This document shows, in pieces, positions 28,145-36,698 of a stretch of DNA of 64,000 bases. Numbering within the stretch: the first letter of the stretch is position 1; each line of letters begins with the position of its first letter. The notes beneath the pieces were generated by a model that did no database searches, was not told where the DNA came from, and saw only the letters and a program-made list of their open reading frames with translations. Both the position numbers and the translations under genes were made by a program. Source of the DNA: Methanobacteriota archaeon (lineage in GTDB: Archaea > Halobacteriota > Methanomicrobia > Methanomicrobiales > Methanoculleaceae); the NCBI GenBank assembly GCA_016841955.1, contig JAENYE010000001.1, positions 124,001 through 188,000 of the forward strand, in the 5' to 3' direction.

Positions 28145-28891
28145 ATGCACGTCCCCCTGAAGTTCACCAATCACCGTATCGAGGAGTACGCGCTCAGGGT
28201 GACCTACCGCCCGGAGGAGGACGCGGGGAAGATCATCTACAACCTCTCGCTCATCGATAGCCGCGACCTCGAGTTCGCGCTTTCCATCATGAAAGAGGCC
28301 CACAAAGCGGGCATCACCATCAGCGACCGGATCCTGGTCGCCGGGCCGGGGAAGCAGATCGGCGGCTACACCGTGCCGGATGGCCGGCACGCTGTCTGCA
28401 CGATGTGCAGCATCACGCTCGACGCCCTCCTCCTCCAGCGCGGCATCCCGATCAACCCGATCGGTGGCGGGATCGTTGAGGTCGAAGGAAGAGTTCCGCG
28501 GCGGTTCACGAGCATGATCCTCTACCGCGATACCACACTCGACCCCCTTGAGGTCCTGATCTCCCAGGAAGCCACATCAATTCTCGACGTCATGCACAGC
28601 AGGAACGGCAACATCCTCGCAAACATCCGGGAGTGCCACATGGAGGCCGAACCGCTCATGGGTACGGTGCTCGACGAACTGACGGCCATCGGGTTCTCCG
28701 GCATCCTTGATATCGGCGCCCCGAACGTCCCCCTGCTCGGGGTCCCGGTGAGCCCGCAGTACGTGGGCGTGGCGATGGTCGGGGGCACCAACGCGATGGC
28801 GGCCGTCAGGGAGGCAGGGAGGCCGGTGGTGACCCAGGCGCTCAAAGGGCTGATCGATATCCGGGAGATGGGCTACCTGGAGGATTACTGA
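28145..28891 (+). CDS. NrpR regulatory-domain (DUF128) protein without DNA-binding domain
   Basis: The 248-residue protein consists of one NrpR effector domain: early G-K-I-I-Y-N-L-S, A-G-P-G-K-Q-I-G-G near residue 75, and V-A-M-V-G-G-T-N-A near 215. NrpR represses nitrogen-fixation and glutamine synthetase genes in methanogens and is released by 2-oxoglutarate. In Methanosarcina the function is split between NrpRI, with a helix-turn-helix, and NrpRII, which has only the domain, as here. No HTH is present, so it probably needs a partner encoded elsewhere. It converges with the TrmB gene and overlaps it by seven bases. Confidence 0.82.
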   Translation: MHVPLKFTNHRIEEYALRVTYRPEEDAGKIIYNLSLIDSRDLEFALSIMKEAHKAGITISDRILVAGPGKQIGGYTVPDGRHAVCTMCSITLDALLLQRGIPINPIGGGIVEVEGRVPRRFTSMILYRDTTLDPLEVLISQEATSILDVMHSRNGNILANIRECHMEAEPLMGTVLDELTAIGFSGILDIGAPNVPLLGVPVSPQYVGVAMVGGTNAMAAVREAGRPVVTQALKGLIDIREMGYLEDY

Positions 28892-29676
28892 ACCGTAGCC
28901 CTCGCCCATTCCGTGACGGTGGTGATATGCCGCCGCACAAACAGGACGAGCCCCGCAGACTCCGAGTAGAGGGCCGAGGGCTGCCCGTCGACCCCCTCCA
29001 TCCAGAGCAGCGCCCGCGCATCGTCCACCAGAAAGACGCCGGACCTCTCGTACGGCAGCAGTTTCTCCGTCGGAAGATGAGTCTCGCGTAGCGTTGCAAA
29101 GGGAATGACGTTGATCCGGAACCGGGAGGGGTGCTCGCCCTCCCAACGCTCGGTGAAGATGTCGACCGGCACGGAGTCGGGGACGGGATCGAGCAGCGGG
29201 AGCACGCCCTCCCGGAGGAGAGGCCATGTCGCCAGCACCTCCACGCTCCGCTCCGCGCTGCGGAACATAACGGCAAGGCGGGTCCTGATGTTCTCCTCCC
29301 CGTAGATGGTCCAGACCAGTTCCTGGTCGCCCCGGCCTTCCGGCCCCTTCTCCCGGTAGAGGGCGTCGAGGGCCGTCCGGGCGCTCTCCGCGTCGCTCTC
29401 GATCCGGCGCATCAGGTTCTCGACGCCCTGGTCGGGAGGAACTGCATCAAACCGCTTGGGCGTCGTGTGGGAGACACTGACCAGCTCCTTCTGGACGAGC
29501 CGGTCGAGGACAGGGTAGACGGACGCGCGCGGCACGCCGGAGATCTCGTGGACCTCCGTCGCGGTCGCACCTGCCGTCCTGAGGAGCCCGATATATACGA
29601 GGGCTTCGTACTTCGTGAGACCCAGTGATTTCAGAGATTCGAGGAGGGCGTTTGGAACATCCCGGGGAGCCTTCAT
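28885..29676 (-). CDS. TrmB-family transcription regulator (A)
   Basis: This 263-residue regulator has an N-terminal winged helix (about 10-75) with L-G-L-T-K-Y-E-A-L-V-Y near the start and a recognition helix G-V-P-R-A-S-V-Y-P-V-L-D-R-L, then a short coiled coil and a C-terminal effector domain of the TrmB type (about 115-250). TrmB proteins bind sugars or other metabolites. It is transcribed divergently from a COG1361 gene and the palindrome at 29709-29730 lies between them, so it probably regulates that gene and perhaps itself. Confidence 0.86.
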   Translation of the reverse strand: MKAPRDVPNALLESLKSLGLTKYEALVYIGLLRTAGATATEVHEISGVPRASVYPVLDRLVQKELVSVSHTTPKRFDAVPPDQGVENLMRRIESDAESARTALDALYREKGPEGRGDQELVWTIYGEENIRTRLAVMFRSAERSVEVLATWPLLREGVLPLLDPVPDSVPVDIFTERWEGEHPSRFRINVIPFATLRETHLPTEKLLPYERSGVFLVDDARALLWMEGVDGQPSALYSESAGLVLFVRRHITTVTEWARATVQ

Positions 29677-29684
29677 TCCATTAT

Positions 29685-29730
29685 GTATATATACTGTTCA
29701 TCAATAAATGTTGTTGCCACTATAACAACA
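29685..29730. promoter_or_regulatory. Divergent promoter: TATA palindrome and inverted-repeat operator
   Basis: GTATATATAC at 29685-29694 is a self-complementary TATA-like box about 47-56 bases before the ATG at 29741. It is followed by a perfect inverted repeat TGTTGTT-8 bases-AACAACA at 29709-29730, where a bound repressor would cover the transcription start. AGGTGAAGAG at 29731-29740 is the ribosome-binding site. The TrmB-type regulator is the obvious candidate ligand, which is inferred from position. Confidence 0.6.
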
Positions 29731-29740
29731 AGGTGAAGAG

Positions 29741-31024
29741 ATGCGTTGGCAATACTTACCGGTACTGATGCTCCTGCTGGCACTCCTGGCTGCGCCGGGG
29801 GCGGCGCAAGGCACCAAGTACCTCTATGGAAGTCCGGATCTGTCGGCAACGATTTCCGGCACCAATGAGTTCGCACCGGGTGCCGAGACCCAACTTGCGG
29901 TCATCATATCCAATAGCGGTCTGAATACCCACAAGATCGTCGGTTCGACGCTCATCACCCCCGATGACCAGCCGAACACCGCGAAACTGGTTACCGTAGC
30001 GCTCAAGGGCACCGATACGCCGTTTACCATCAAGACGGACCCCCAGTTCTTAAGCGACATTGTGGGCGGCGCCGCCGCGACCGCCACGTTCGAGGTGAAG
30101 GTGGCGGACTCCGCGGAGCCGGGCACCTACGTGCTGCCGCTCGAGGTGACCTACACTTACCTTGCGGATGCGGAAGAGTACGGGAGCGATCTCCTCCGCT
30201 ACAACTACCAGAAGAAGACCGAAACCCTGCCGCTCACCGTGCGGGTCACGCCCGACCTCCAGGTTGAGGTTCTTGACGTGCGGTCCGAGTCGCTGAACGT
30301 CGGCACGGAGGGTTACGTTTACCTGACCCTGAAGAACATCGGGCACGACACGGCGAACAATGCCATTGCGAAGATCACGAGAAACGGCGCGAGCCCGCTC
30401 ATCCCCACCGACGGCAGCGCCTACGTCGGGACGTTCGAGCCGGGTGAGACGGTGGACGTGAAGTTCAAAGTCTCGGTCGCCGACAGCGCCGAGCCCCAGT
30501 CGTACCCGCTGGACGTCGCGGTTACCTACGAGGACTACGAGGGGACGTCGGTAACCTCGCGGCCGACAACGATCGGTCTTCCCGTCGGCGGCAAGATCGC
30601 CTTTGAGGTCGTCTCGCCGACGTCAACGCTCAACCTTGGCGAGAAGAGCATCCTCGAGGTCGTGTACCGGAATACCGGGGCGGCGACGGTCTACAACACC
30701 CAGGCACGGATCAGCGCCGTCGACCCCTTCACCAGCAGCGACGACACCGCCTTCCTCGGCGACCTTGCCCCGGGCCAGACCGCGACGGCACGGTTCGAGG
30801 TGAACGTCGACGGCGACGGCACCGAGAAGGAGTACGGGATCGACTCCGAGATCCGCTACCGCGACGACCTCGACAACAGCAAGATATCGGATACCATGAA
30901 AATACAGGTCGCGCTCGAGAGGAGACAGGGCGCTTTCTTCACCAATCCGGTCTTCCTCGTCGCCGTTCTAGCCGTCATCGTCGGAGCAGGGTATTATATA
31001 TTCGTGTACCGTAAGAAAAGGTGA
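29741..31024 (+). CDS. COG1361 (CARDB-like) membrane-anchored extracellular protein C
   Basis: This is a 427-residue exported protein with signal peptide (1-22), three Ig-like CARDB/NEW3-type domains (each with a G-x3-V-x-L/V...N-x-G pattern, for example L-K-N-I-G-H-D-T-A-N and Y-R-N-T-G-A-A-T-V-Y) and a C-terminal transmembrane helix (about 403-420) followed by Y-R-K-K-R. It belongs to the same broad class as proteins A and B but is divergent. The next gene, cupin phosphoglucose isomerase, starts inside its stop (TGATG). No transporter is adjacent here, unlike the other two copies. Confidence 0.83.
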   Translation: MRWQYLPVLMLLLALLAAPGAAQGTKYLYGSPDLSATISGTNEFAPGAETQLAVIISNSGLNTHKIVGSTLITPDDQPNTAKLVTVALKGTDTPFTIKTDPQFLSDIVGGAAATATFEVKVADSAEPGTYVLPLEVTYTYLADAEEYGSDLLRYNYQKKTETLPLTVRVTPDLQVEVLDVRSESLNVGTEGYVYLTLKNIGHDTANNAIAKITRNGASPLIPTDGSAYVGTFEPGETVDVKFKVSVADSAEPQSYPLDVAVTYEDYEGTSVTSRPTTIGLPVGGKIAFEVVSPTSTLNLGEKSILEVVYRNTGAATVYNTQARISAVDPFTSSDDTAFLGDLAPGQTATARFEVNVDGDGTEKEYGIDSEIRYRDDLDNSKISDTMKIQVALERRQGAFFTNPVFLVAVLAVIVGAGYYIFVYRKKR

Positions 31025-31746
31025 TGAACGGGTACTGGGACGGACCTAAACCGGAGCCACAGGAAAGGACAATCGAGGAGATGCGGGAGGTTCTCGCAGA
31101 TCCCGGCTGCACCTCCGATCAGCCCCTCTATTTTATGTACCGGGATCTCGCCCGGAACGAGAGCGACCGGGACTGGCTCCGGCAGCACCACGTCCGCTAC
31201 GACATCACCGTCATTCCCGCCCGAACCCTCTGCGGGGAGTACGTCAAGACAAAGGGGCACTACCACACCGTCAACCCGGCAGGAGTACTCTACCCGGAGA
31301 TCTACGAGGTGCTCGAGGGGACGGGGCACTACCTCCTTCAGACCGAGAACGCCGAGGACGTGGTGATGATCGAGGGCACCGCCGGCGACAAGATCCTGAT
31401 CCCGCCGGGGTACGGCCACGTGACCATCAACCCCGCACGGGAGGATCTCGTGATGGCAAATCTCGTCTCGTCGGAGTTCTCCAGCAACTACGGCCCCTAC
31501 GTAGACCTGCGGGGCGCCGCCTACTACGAGATGGAAGGCGGGGCGCTGGTGAAGAATCCGCGCTACCCCGCTGCCCCGCCGGTGCGCTACTGCGACCCGG
31601 TGGAGATTCCTGATATCGGGATCGAGAAAGAAGTCGGGCTCTACGACCTGATTGGGCGGCCCCGGTCGGTCGCGTTCTTAAACCACCCCGAACAGTTCAT
31701 GGAGATCTTCGCCGACTTGACGGGCGGATGCCTGGTGATGCGGTAA
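31024..31746 (+). CDS. pgiA: Cupin-type glucose-6-phosphate isomerase
   Basis: This is a 240-residue archaeal phosphoglucose isomerase of the cupin fold, which interconverts glucose-6-phosphate and fructose-6-phosphate with a bound metal. The conserved G-H-Y-H...Y-P-E-I-Y-E segment supplies two histidines and a glutamate of the metal site; the third histidine is in P-P-G-Y-G-H. The size and motif order agree with the archaeal enzyme. ATG 31024 is chosen over the GTG at 31021 because GGTG directly precedes it. It is translationally coupled to the COG1361 gene. Confidence 0.92.
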   Translation: MNGYWDGPKPEPQERTIEEMREVLADPGCTSDQPLYFMYRDLARNESDRDWLRQHHVRYDITVIPARTLCGEYVKTKGHYHTVNPAGVLYPEIYEVLEGTGHYLLQTENAEDVVMIEGTAGDKILIPPGYGHVTINPAREDLVMANLVSSEFSSNYGPYVDLRGAAYYEMEGGALVKNPRYPAAPPVRYCDPVEIPDIGIEKEVGLYDLIGRPRSVAFLNHPEQFMEIFADLTGGCLVMR

Positions 31747-31818
31747 GGCTTGCTGAGCGGTGTTCCTGGGGGGCCCCTGACCCTCCTCAAGCGCCAGCCC
31801 AGCATCGTGTACCGTTGT

Positions 31819-32082
31819 CTCACGCGAAGAAGGCTGCCAACACTCATCTGCTGAACTTCGCGTTCTTCGCGGCTTCGCGTGAGCTAACAGGTGCAGATAA
31901 CGATACAGTCTCGCGCGAAGAACGCGAAGCCGCGAAGGGGACTACCACCAGCAATCGACCGAACTTCGCGTTCTTCTCGGCTTCGCGTGAGATAATTTAT
32001 GGGGACAGTGGCGAGGTCTCACGCGAAGAGCGCGAAGCCGCGAAGGAGAGTTGCAGCATCCTCCTACCTAACTTCGCGTGAG
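31819..32082. repeat. Cluster of palindromic repeats (copy 3)
   Basis: Six full or partial units of the family described at 611-839 lie at about 31819-31831, 31855-31882, 31909-31939, 31961-31990, 32018-32047 and 32071-32082. They alternate in orientation. The 41 bases at 31933-31973 are the exact reverse complement of 730-770, including the non-palindromic loop. The cluster lies between two genes that end facing each other (31746 and 32093) and has no CRISPR-like regular spacing. Coding potential here is spurious. Confidence 0.87.
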
Positions 32083-32092
32083 ACATACACCT

Positions 32093-32986
32093 TCAGGCTC
32101 CCCGCCGCATCTCATCGAGGATCTGGCACGTCCGGCAAGTCCTCCCGCACGGCTCCCCGCACCGCTCGCAGACCCTCAACCCCTCCTCCTGCGGCTTCTC
32201 CGGGTTCCGGAGGGTCTCGCCCAGGTTGACGAGAGAGTACTTCGTCGCCGGGTGGCGGTAGGTGTAGTCGTCGAGGATGCCCCGGACATCCCCCCGCAGG
32301 GCGTCGGCCGCGTAGGGACAGCCCGCAAGGTCGAACCCCTCGACGTGGAGGAAGGCATACAGCGCCACCTCGCGCTCCGGGATGTACATGAACGGCTTGA
32401 TCCGGGGGACCATTCCCGCCACCTCCCGAATGGGGCGGGTGAGGCGCTCCGGGTCGCCCCGGAGGACGTTCATCAGCACCGACTGGGCCTCGTCGTCCAG
32501 GTTGAACCCGTAAGCGAACTTCGTGACGCCCTCCTCGCGGGCGATCCGGTTCATCAGCGCCCGCCGCAGCACCCCGCAGTAGGAGCAGGAGAGCCCCGTT
32601 CCCTTCCGTGCCACGATCTCATCGAGCGTGATCCCGTATTCGTCGGCGAACGAGGCCGTCACCCAGGGGACGCCGATCGCGTCGGCGACCGATCTCGCCT
32701 GCTCCGGGTCGCGGTAGCCGGAGATCCCCTCGTCCACGGTGATCGCCATCAGCCGGACGTCCCGGCGCTCGTGGAGGAGCCGGTGGAGGAAGAAGAGGAC
32801 AGCGCTTGAGTCCTTGCCCCCCGAGAGCGCCACCGCCACCGTATCCCCCGACTCGATCCAGCGGTGCTCCCGGATCGCCCGCTTCGCCTTCGCCTCGAAA
32901 TCCCGGTTGAAGTGCTGCTCGCAGAGGTGCAGCCCCGAGTATCGCTGGTAGATGACCGCATCGCGGCGGCACTTGCTGCACTGCAT
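32093..32986 (-). CDS. tRNA 2-thiolation protein NcsA/TtuA family
   Basis: This is a 297-residue PP-loop ATPase. N-terminal zinc finger cysteines C3-x2-C6 are followed by C22-E-Q-H, the PP-loop S-G-G-K-D-S at 55-60, a C-S-Y-C catalytic pair near 132, and a C-terminal zinc ribbon C-E-R-C...C-x2-C. These features define the TtuA/Ncs6 group that activates uridine-34 or uridine-54 of tRNA with ATP and inserts sulfur from a ubiquitin-like carrier or iron-sulfur cluster. It is divergent from the RIO kinase gene over a 49-base spacer. Confidence 0.92.
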   Translation of the reverse strand: MQCSKCRRDAVIYQRYSGLHLCEQHFNRDFEAKAKRAIREHRWIESGDTVAVALSGGKDSSAVLFFLHRLLHERRDVRLMAITVDEGISGYRDPEQARSVADAIGVPWVTASFADEYGITLDEIVARKGTGLSCSYCGVLRRALMNRIAREEGVTKFAYGFNLDDEAQSVLMNVLRGDPERLTRPIREVAGMVPRIKPFMYIPEREVALYAFLHVEGFDLAGCPYAADALRGDVRGILDDYTYRHPATKYSLVNLGETLRNPEKPQEEGLRVCERCGEPCGRTCRTCQILDEMRRGA

Positions 32987-33035
32987 GCTTGCTCGATCAT
33001 CCTTTTATCACCGAGCCACATAAATTGTGTAGAAG

Positions 33036-33893
33036 ATGCCTGTTCCTGCAGAATACGTGCGATCCCTGCACGCCTACGAACTCCGGATCCTGCTCGCCCT
33101 CGAACGCCTCATGCGCCGGTACCGGTGGGTGCCGCTCGAGGTGCTCAAGTCTGCCACCAAGTTTTCGGAGTCCGAGCTCTCCTACCGCCTGGGCAGGCTG
33201 ATGGCCATGGACATGGTCAGGTACGAGAAGGTCCCCTACGAGGGTTACGCCCTCGTCTTCAACGGCTACGACAGCCTGGCCCTCCACACTCTCACCCGCC
33301 GGGGCACCATCCAGGCGCTCGGGACCCTGATCGGCGTCGGGAAGGAGTCGGAGGTCTACGAGGCGATGGGGCTCGGGGTCGTGGTGCTGAAGTTCCACCG
33401 GGTCGGACAGCGGTCGTTCCAGTCCGCCCGCGTCAAAAGGGGCTACATGCCGGAGGCCGGGCACTGCCCCTGGATATTCGCCTCGAGCAACTCGGCGAAG
33501 ATGGAGTACGACGCCTTGAAGACTCTCCACCCCGCCGTCTCGGTTCCGCTCCCCATCGACCAGAACCGGCACGTCGTGGCGATGTCGTTCGTCCCCGGGG
33601 TCAACCTCTCGCGGGCGGCCCTTGCGGAGCCGGAGCCGATCCTTGATCAGATCCTCGATAACGTCCGGGAGGCCTACCGCCTCGGCATCGTCCACGGCGA
33701 CTTAAGCGAGTTCAACGTCATGGTCGACGAGGGGCAGTGCTGGCTGATCGACTGGCCCCAGTGGGTGGAGACCGCCCACCCCAACGCCGGCGAGATCCTC
33801 ACACGGGATATCGCGAACATCCTCCAGTACTTCAAACGAAAATACGCTCTCGTATACCCCTTCGACGAAGCACTGGCAAGGGTGGTCGGGTGA
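33036..33893 (+). CDS. rio2: RIO2-type atypical serine/threonine kinase
   Basis: This 285-residue kinase has an N-terminal winged helix (about 1-80) and a RIO catalytic domain. The flexible nucleotide loop I-G-V-G-K-E-S-E-V-Y-E is near 96-106, the catalytic loop H-G-D-L-S-E-F-N near 219-226 and the metal-binding segment I-D-W-P-Q near 238-242. RIO2 kinases act in 40S/30S ribosome maturation. The ATG is about 15 bases from a CATAAATT box and may be leaderless. The stop overlaps the next start as GTGA. Confidence 0.94.
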   Translation: MPVPAEYVRSLHAYELRILLALERLMRRYRWVPLEVLKSATKFSESELSYRLGRLMAMDMVRYEKVPYEGYALVFNGYDSLALHTLTRRGTIQALGTLIGVGKESEVYEAMGLGVVVLKFHRVGQRSFQSARVKRGYMPEAGHCPWIFASSNSAKMEYDALKTLHPAVSVPLPIDQNRHVVAMSFVPGVNLSRAALAEPEPILDQILDNVREAYRLGIVHGDLSEFNVMVDEGQCWLIDWPQWVETAHPNAGEILTRDIANILQYFKRKYALVYPFDEALARVVG

Positions 33894-35839
33894 AGGTCTT
33901 CGGGATCGACATCATCAAAGGCTCGGTCCGTTCCCGTACCCGGCGGCCCGTCTACGCCCTCTGCCGGGTGGAAGACGGCGAGATCCTGGGGGTCGAGGAG
34001 GTCACCGGATTCCGGCTCCAGCGCCTCCTCGCTGCCGAGCAGCCCGACATTCTCGCGGTGGACAGCCTCCAGGAGATTGCTGCCGACCAGCACGAACTTT
34101 ATGCCTTTCTGCAGGCGCTCCCGCCCTCGACGAAACTCGTGCAGGTGACCGGCGGCGAGAAGAAAGAGAGTCTCGGGAAAGTCGCCGCCCGCTACAACAT
34201 CAGTTTCAACAAGTTCGACCCCTACGCCGAGGCCCGGACCACCGCCCGGGTGGCCTCCCTCGGGGCGGGCGTCGAGGTGATCGCGTTCGAGAACACTACC
34301 GACATCGTGGTGAGCAGGCACCGCTCGCCGGGGCGGGGGGGGTGGAGCCAGAACCGCTATGCCCGGAAGATCCACGGCGGGGTGATGCAGAAGGCCCGGG
34401 AGATCGAGGCCCGGCTCCGGGGCGCCGGCCTCGACTACGAGAAGAAGGAGACAAAGGCCTTCGGCGGGTTCTCGCGGGTCGCCTTCCGGGTCATCGCCCC
34501 CCGGGACATGGTCCCGGTCCACTCCTCCCGGGGCGCCGACGTCCAGGTCCGGGTGACGGGCAGGCAACTCGACCGGATACGGTTCGAACCGCTCTCCAGC
34601 CGTCCCCGTTACCTGATCGTCGGGCTTGACCCGGGAACGACCACCGGGATCGCCGCTGTGGACCTCGACGGGAACCTGGTCCTTCTCTCGAGTTCCCGGC
34701 AGATGACGATGTCCGATATCGTCGAGGAACTCTACCGTGCCGGGAAACCGCTCATCGTCGCTTCCGATGTCCAGCAGATGCCATACTCGGTCGAGAAGAT
34801 CCGGCGGGCGTTCAACGCCATCCCCTACACCCCGAAGCAGTCGCTCTCGGTGGAGGCGAAGTACGACCTGACCGCACCGTTCTCTTACACGAACGACCAC
34901 GAGCGCGACGCTCTCTCGGCGGCGCTGGACGCCTACCGGAGCCTCCAGAACAAGTTCCGCAACATCGCGAAGAGGGTGGGGCCGGGATTCGACCTCGACG
35001 AGGTGCGGGCGCGGGTGCTCCGGGGCCAGCCGCTCGATACGGTTCTTGCGGACCTGCAGGGAGTTCCGGCGGCGAAAAAGGAGGCCGAACCGGCGGTGCC
35101 CGCCCCGGAGCGGCCGGTCGAGGACGAGCGGGTGATGGCGCTCGACGGGATGGTCAAACGGCTCCGCAGTTACGTGCAGGAACTGCAGGAAGACCTCCGG
35201 GAACGCGACCGGGAGGTGGAGCGGCTGCGGCAGGGCCTGCGGCGGGCACGCTCCGCGACCGAGCGGAAGGTCCGGCGGGACGCGGAGCTGGCGACGAAAG
35301 ACGCGACCATCGAGAGCCTGCGCGAGCAGCTCCGGGGCGAGCGGCGGCGGTCACGGCGGCTGAAGAAGCGCCTGGAGCGGATGCAGACCGTCGCGAAGAT
35401 CGAGGTCTCCGAGGACTACACCCCGCTCAAGGTGCTCGACTCCCTCACCCGGGAGGGGGTGCGGAGCCTCCAGGAGGGGATCGGTATCGCCGAAGGAGAC
35501 GTCCTTTACGTCCCGCAGGCTCACGGCTGGGGCCGGGGCGTGGTGAAGGACCTCGCGGAGACGGGGGTCAGGGCGCTGGTGGTCGACGGGGAGCCCCCCG
35601 ACCCGCACCTGGTCCGGGTCGCCCGGGAGGCCGGTCTCCCGCTCCTCCCCGCAGACACCGTCAGGCCGGATATCCGGGGCAGGACCGGGGCGGCAAAGAC
35701 CGGGGCTGTCGAAGAGGCGATCGGAGAGTGGGAGGAGGAGCAGAAGGAGTTCCGGCGCGAGCAGGAGGCCGAGCGGGTCGAGTACCTCTTCAAGGAGTAC
35801 CGGAGCGAGCGGGAGAAGGAGGTGCGTCGCGGTGGATGA
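33890..35839 (+). CDS. DUF460 (COG2433) protein with RNase H-like domain and coiled coil
   Basis: This is a 649-residue archaeal-specific protein. The N-terminus (V-F-G-I-D-I-I-K-G) and the segment I-V-G-L-D-P-G-T-T-T-G-I near residue 240 have the strand pattern of an RNase H-like or RuvC-like nuclease core. A long charged coiled coil lies at about 410-500, followed by a C-terminal domain with a G-V-V-K-D-L region. The exact function is unknown; homologues are widely conserved in Euryarchaeota, which suggests a basic nucleic-acid role. The start is GTG 33890, overlapping the rio2 stop, because the reading frame upstream is antisense-like. It ends eight bases into thiL. Confidence 0.88.
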   Translation: MKVFGIDIIKGSVRSRTRRPVYALCRVEDGEILGVEEVTGFRLQRLLAAEQPDILAVDSLQEIAADQHELYAFLQALPPSTKLVQVTGGEKKESLGKVAARYNISFNKFDPYAEARTTARVASLGAGVEVIAFENTTDIVVSRHRSPGRGGWSQNRYARKIHGGVMQKAREIEARLRGAGLDYEKKETKAFGGFSRVAFRVIAPRDMVPVHSSRGADVQVRVTGRQLDRIRFEPLSSRPRYLIVGLDPGTTTGIAAVDLDGNLVLLSSSRQMTMSDIVEELYRAGKPLIVASDVQQMPYSVEKIRRAFNAIPYTPKQSLSVEAKYDLTAPFSYTNDHERDALSAALDAYRSLQNKFRNIAKRVGPGFDLDEVRARVLRGQPLDTVLADLQGVPAAKKEAEPAVPAPERPVEDERVMALDGMVKRLRSYVQELQEDLRERDREVERLRQGLRRARSATERKVRRDAELATKDATIESLREQLRGERRRSRRLKKRLERMQTVAKIEVSEDYTPLKVLDSLTREGVRSLQEGIGIAEGDVLYVPQAHGWGRGVVKDLAETGVRALVVDGEPPDPHLVRVAREAGLPLLPADTVRPDIRGRTGAAKTGAVEEAIGEWEEEQKEFRREQEAERVEYLFKEYRSEREKEVRRGG

Positions 35840-36698
35840 ACGGGGGCTGCACCGGCTGATCGGGACGATCATCGCCCCGGAACGGCTCGCGGACGACTGC
35901 GCCGTCATCCCCTGCGGCGACCTCGCGATGGTCGCGAGCACCGATATGCTCCACGAGACGACCGATTTTCCCGCCGGGATGACCGACTGGCAGGTGGGCT
36001 GGATGGCGACGGCGGTCACGCTCTCGGACATCGCGAGCATGGGGGCGGCGCCGGGGCAGGTGCTCCTCGCGGTCGGCCTCGACCGGCCGGAACGCCTCCC
36101 GGGGATCATGGAGGGCGCCCGGGACTGCTGCACGGCGTTCGGCGCGGAACTCGTGGGAGGGGACCTCGACGCTCACCGGGAACTGACGCTCGTGAGCACG
36201 GGGCTCGGGACCGTCGAGCCGGAGCACCTCGTCCGGCGGCGGGGGGCACGGCCGGGAGACGTCATCGCGGTCACCGGGCCGCTCGGGGAGGCCCAGGCCG
36301 CCCTGAACGGCTATGACCGGCACAGGAAGGAGCTTCTCGAGCCGCAACCCCGCGTAAAGGAGGGGCAGGCGCTCGGCCGTGCCGGAGTCTCGGCGATGAT
36401 GGACATCTCCGACGGCCTTGCTCTCTCCCTCTACGACCTTCTTCTAGTGAACGACTGCGGCTTTTCCGTCGATACCGCCCGTCTCCCGCTCCCGGCCGGC
36501 GTGCCGGAGGACGAGGGGCGGGAACTCGCGCTCTACGGCGGGGGGGACTTCGAACTCCTCTTCTGCGCTCCCCCAGGCCTTCTCCCGGTCCCGGGTGTCG
36601 AGGCGCACGTCATCGGGGAGGTCATAGTGGAGCGGGCGGTCCTCGCGGACGGAGAGCCGCTCGAGCGCCGGGGCTACCTGCACGAGTGGACCGGCTAG
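35832..36698 (+). CDS. thiL: Thiamine-monophosphate kinase ThiL
   Basis: This 288-residue ATP-dependent kinase makes thiamine pyrophosphate from thiamine monophosphate. It has the PurM/AIRS fold: D-D-C-A-V-I near the start (metal-binding), S-T-D-M-L-H-E-T-T-D-F substrate region, T-L-S-D-I-A-S-M-G-A-A-P and M-D-I-S-D-G-L-A near residue 195. GTG 35832 overlaps the DUF460 stop by eight bases. It is the third gene of the rio2-DUF460-thiL set. Confidence 0.93.
   Translation: MDERGLHRLIGTIIAPERLADDCAVIPCGDLAMVASTDMLHETTDFPAGMTDWQVGWMATAVTLSDIASMGAAPGQVLLAVGLDRPERLPGIMEGARDCCTAFGAELVGGDLDAHRELTLVSTGLGTVEPEHLVRRRGARPGDVIAVTGPLGEAQAALNGYDRHRKELLEPQPRVKEGQALGRAGVSAMMDISDGLALSLYDLLLVNDCGFSVDTARLPLPAGVPEDEGRELALYGGGDFELLFCAPPGLLPVPGVEAHVIGEVIVERAVLADGEPLERRGYLHEWTG

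Noticed and set aside
31819-32082. Possible CRISPR array
   Set aside because: Units alternate in orientation, spacers vary irregularly and partly match another locus, and no cas gene is present.
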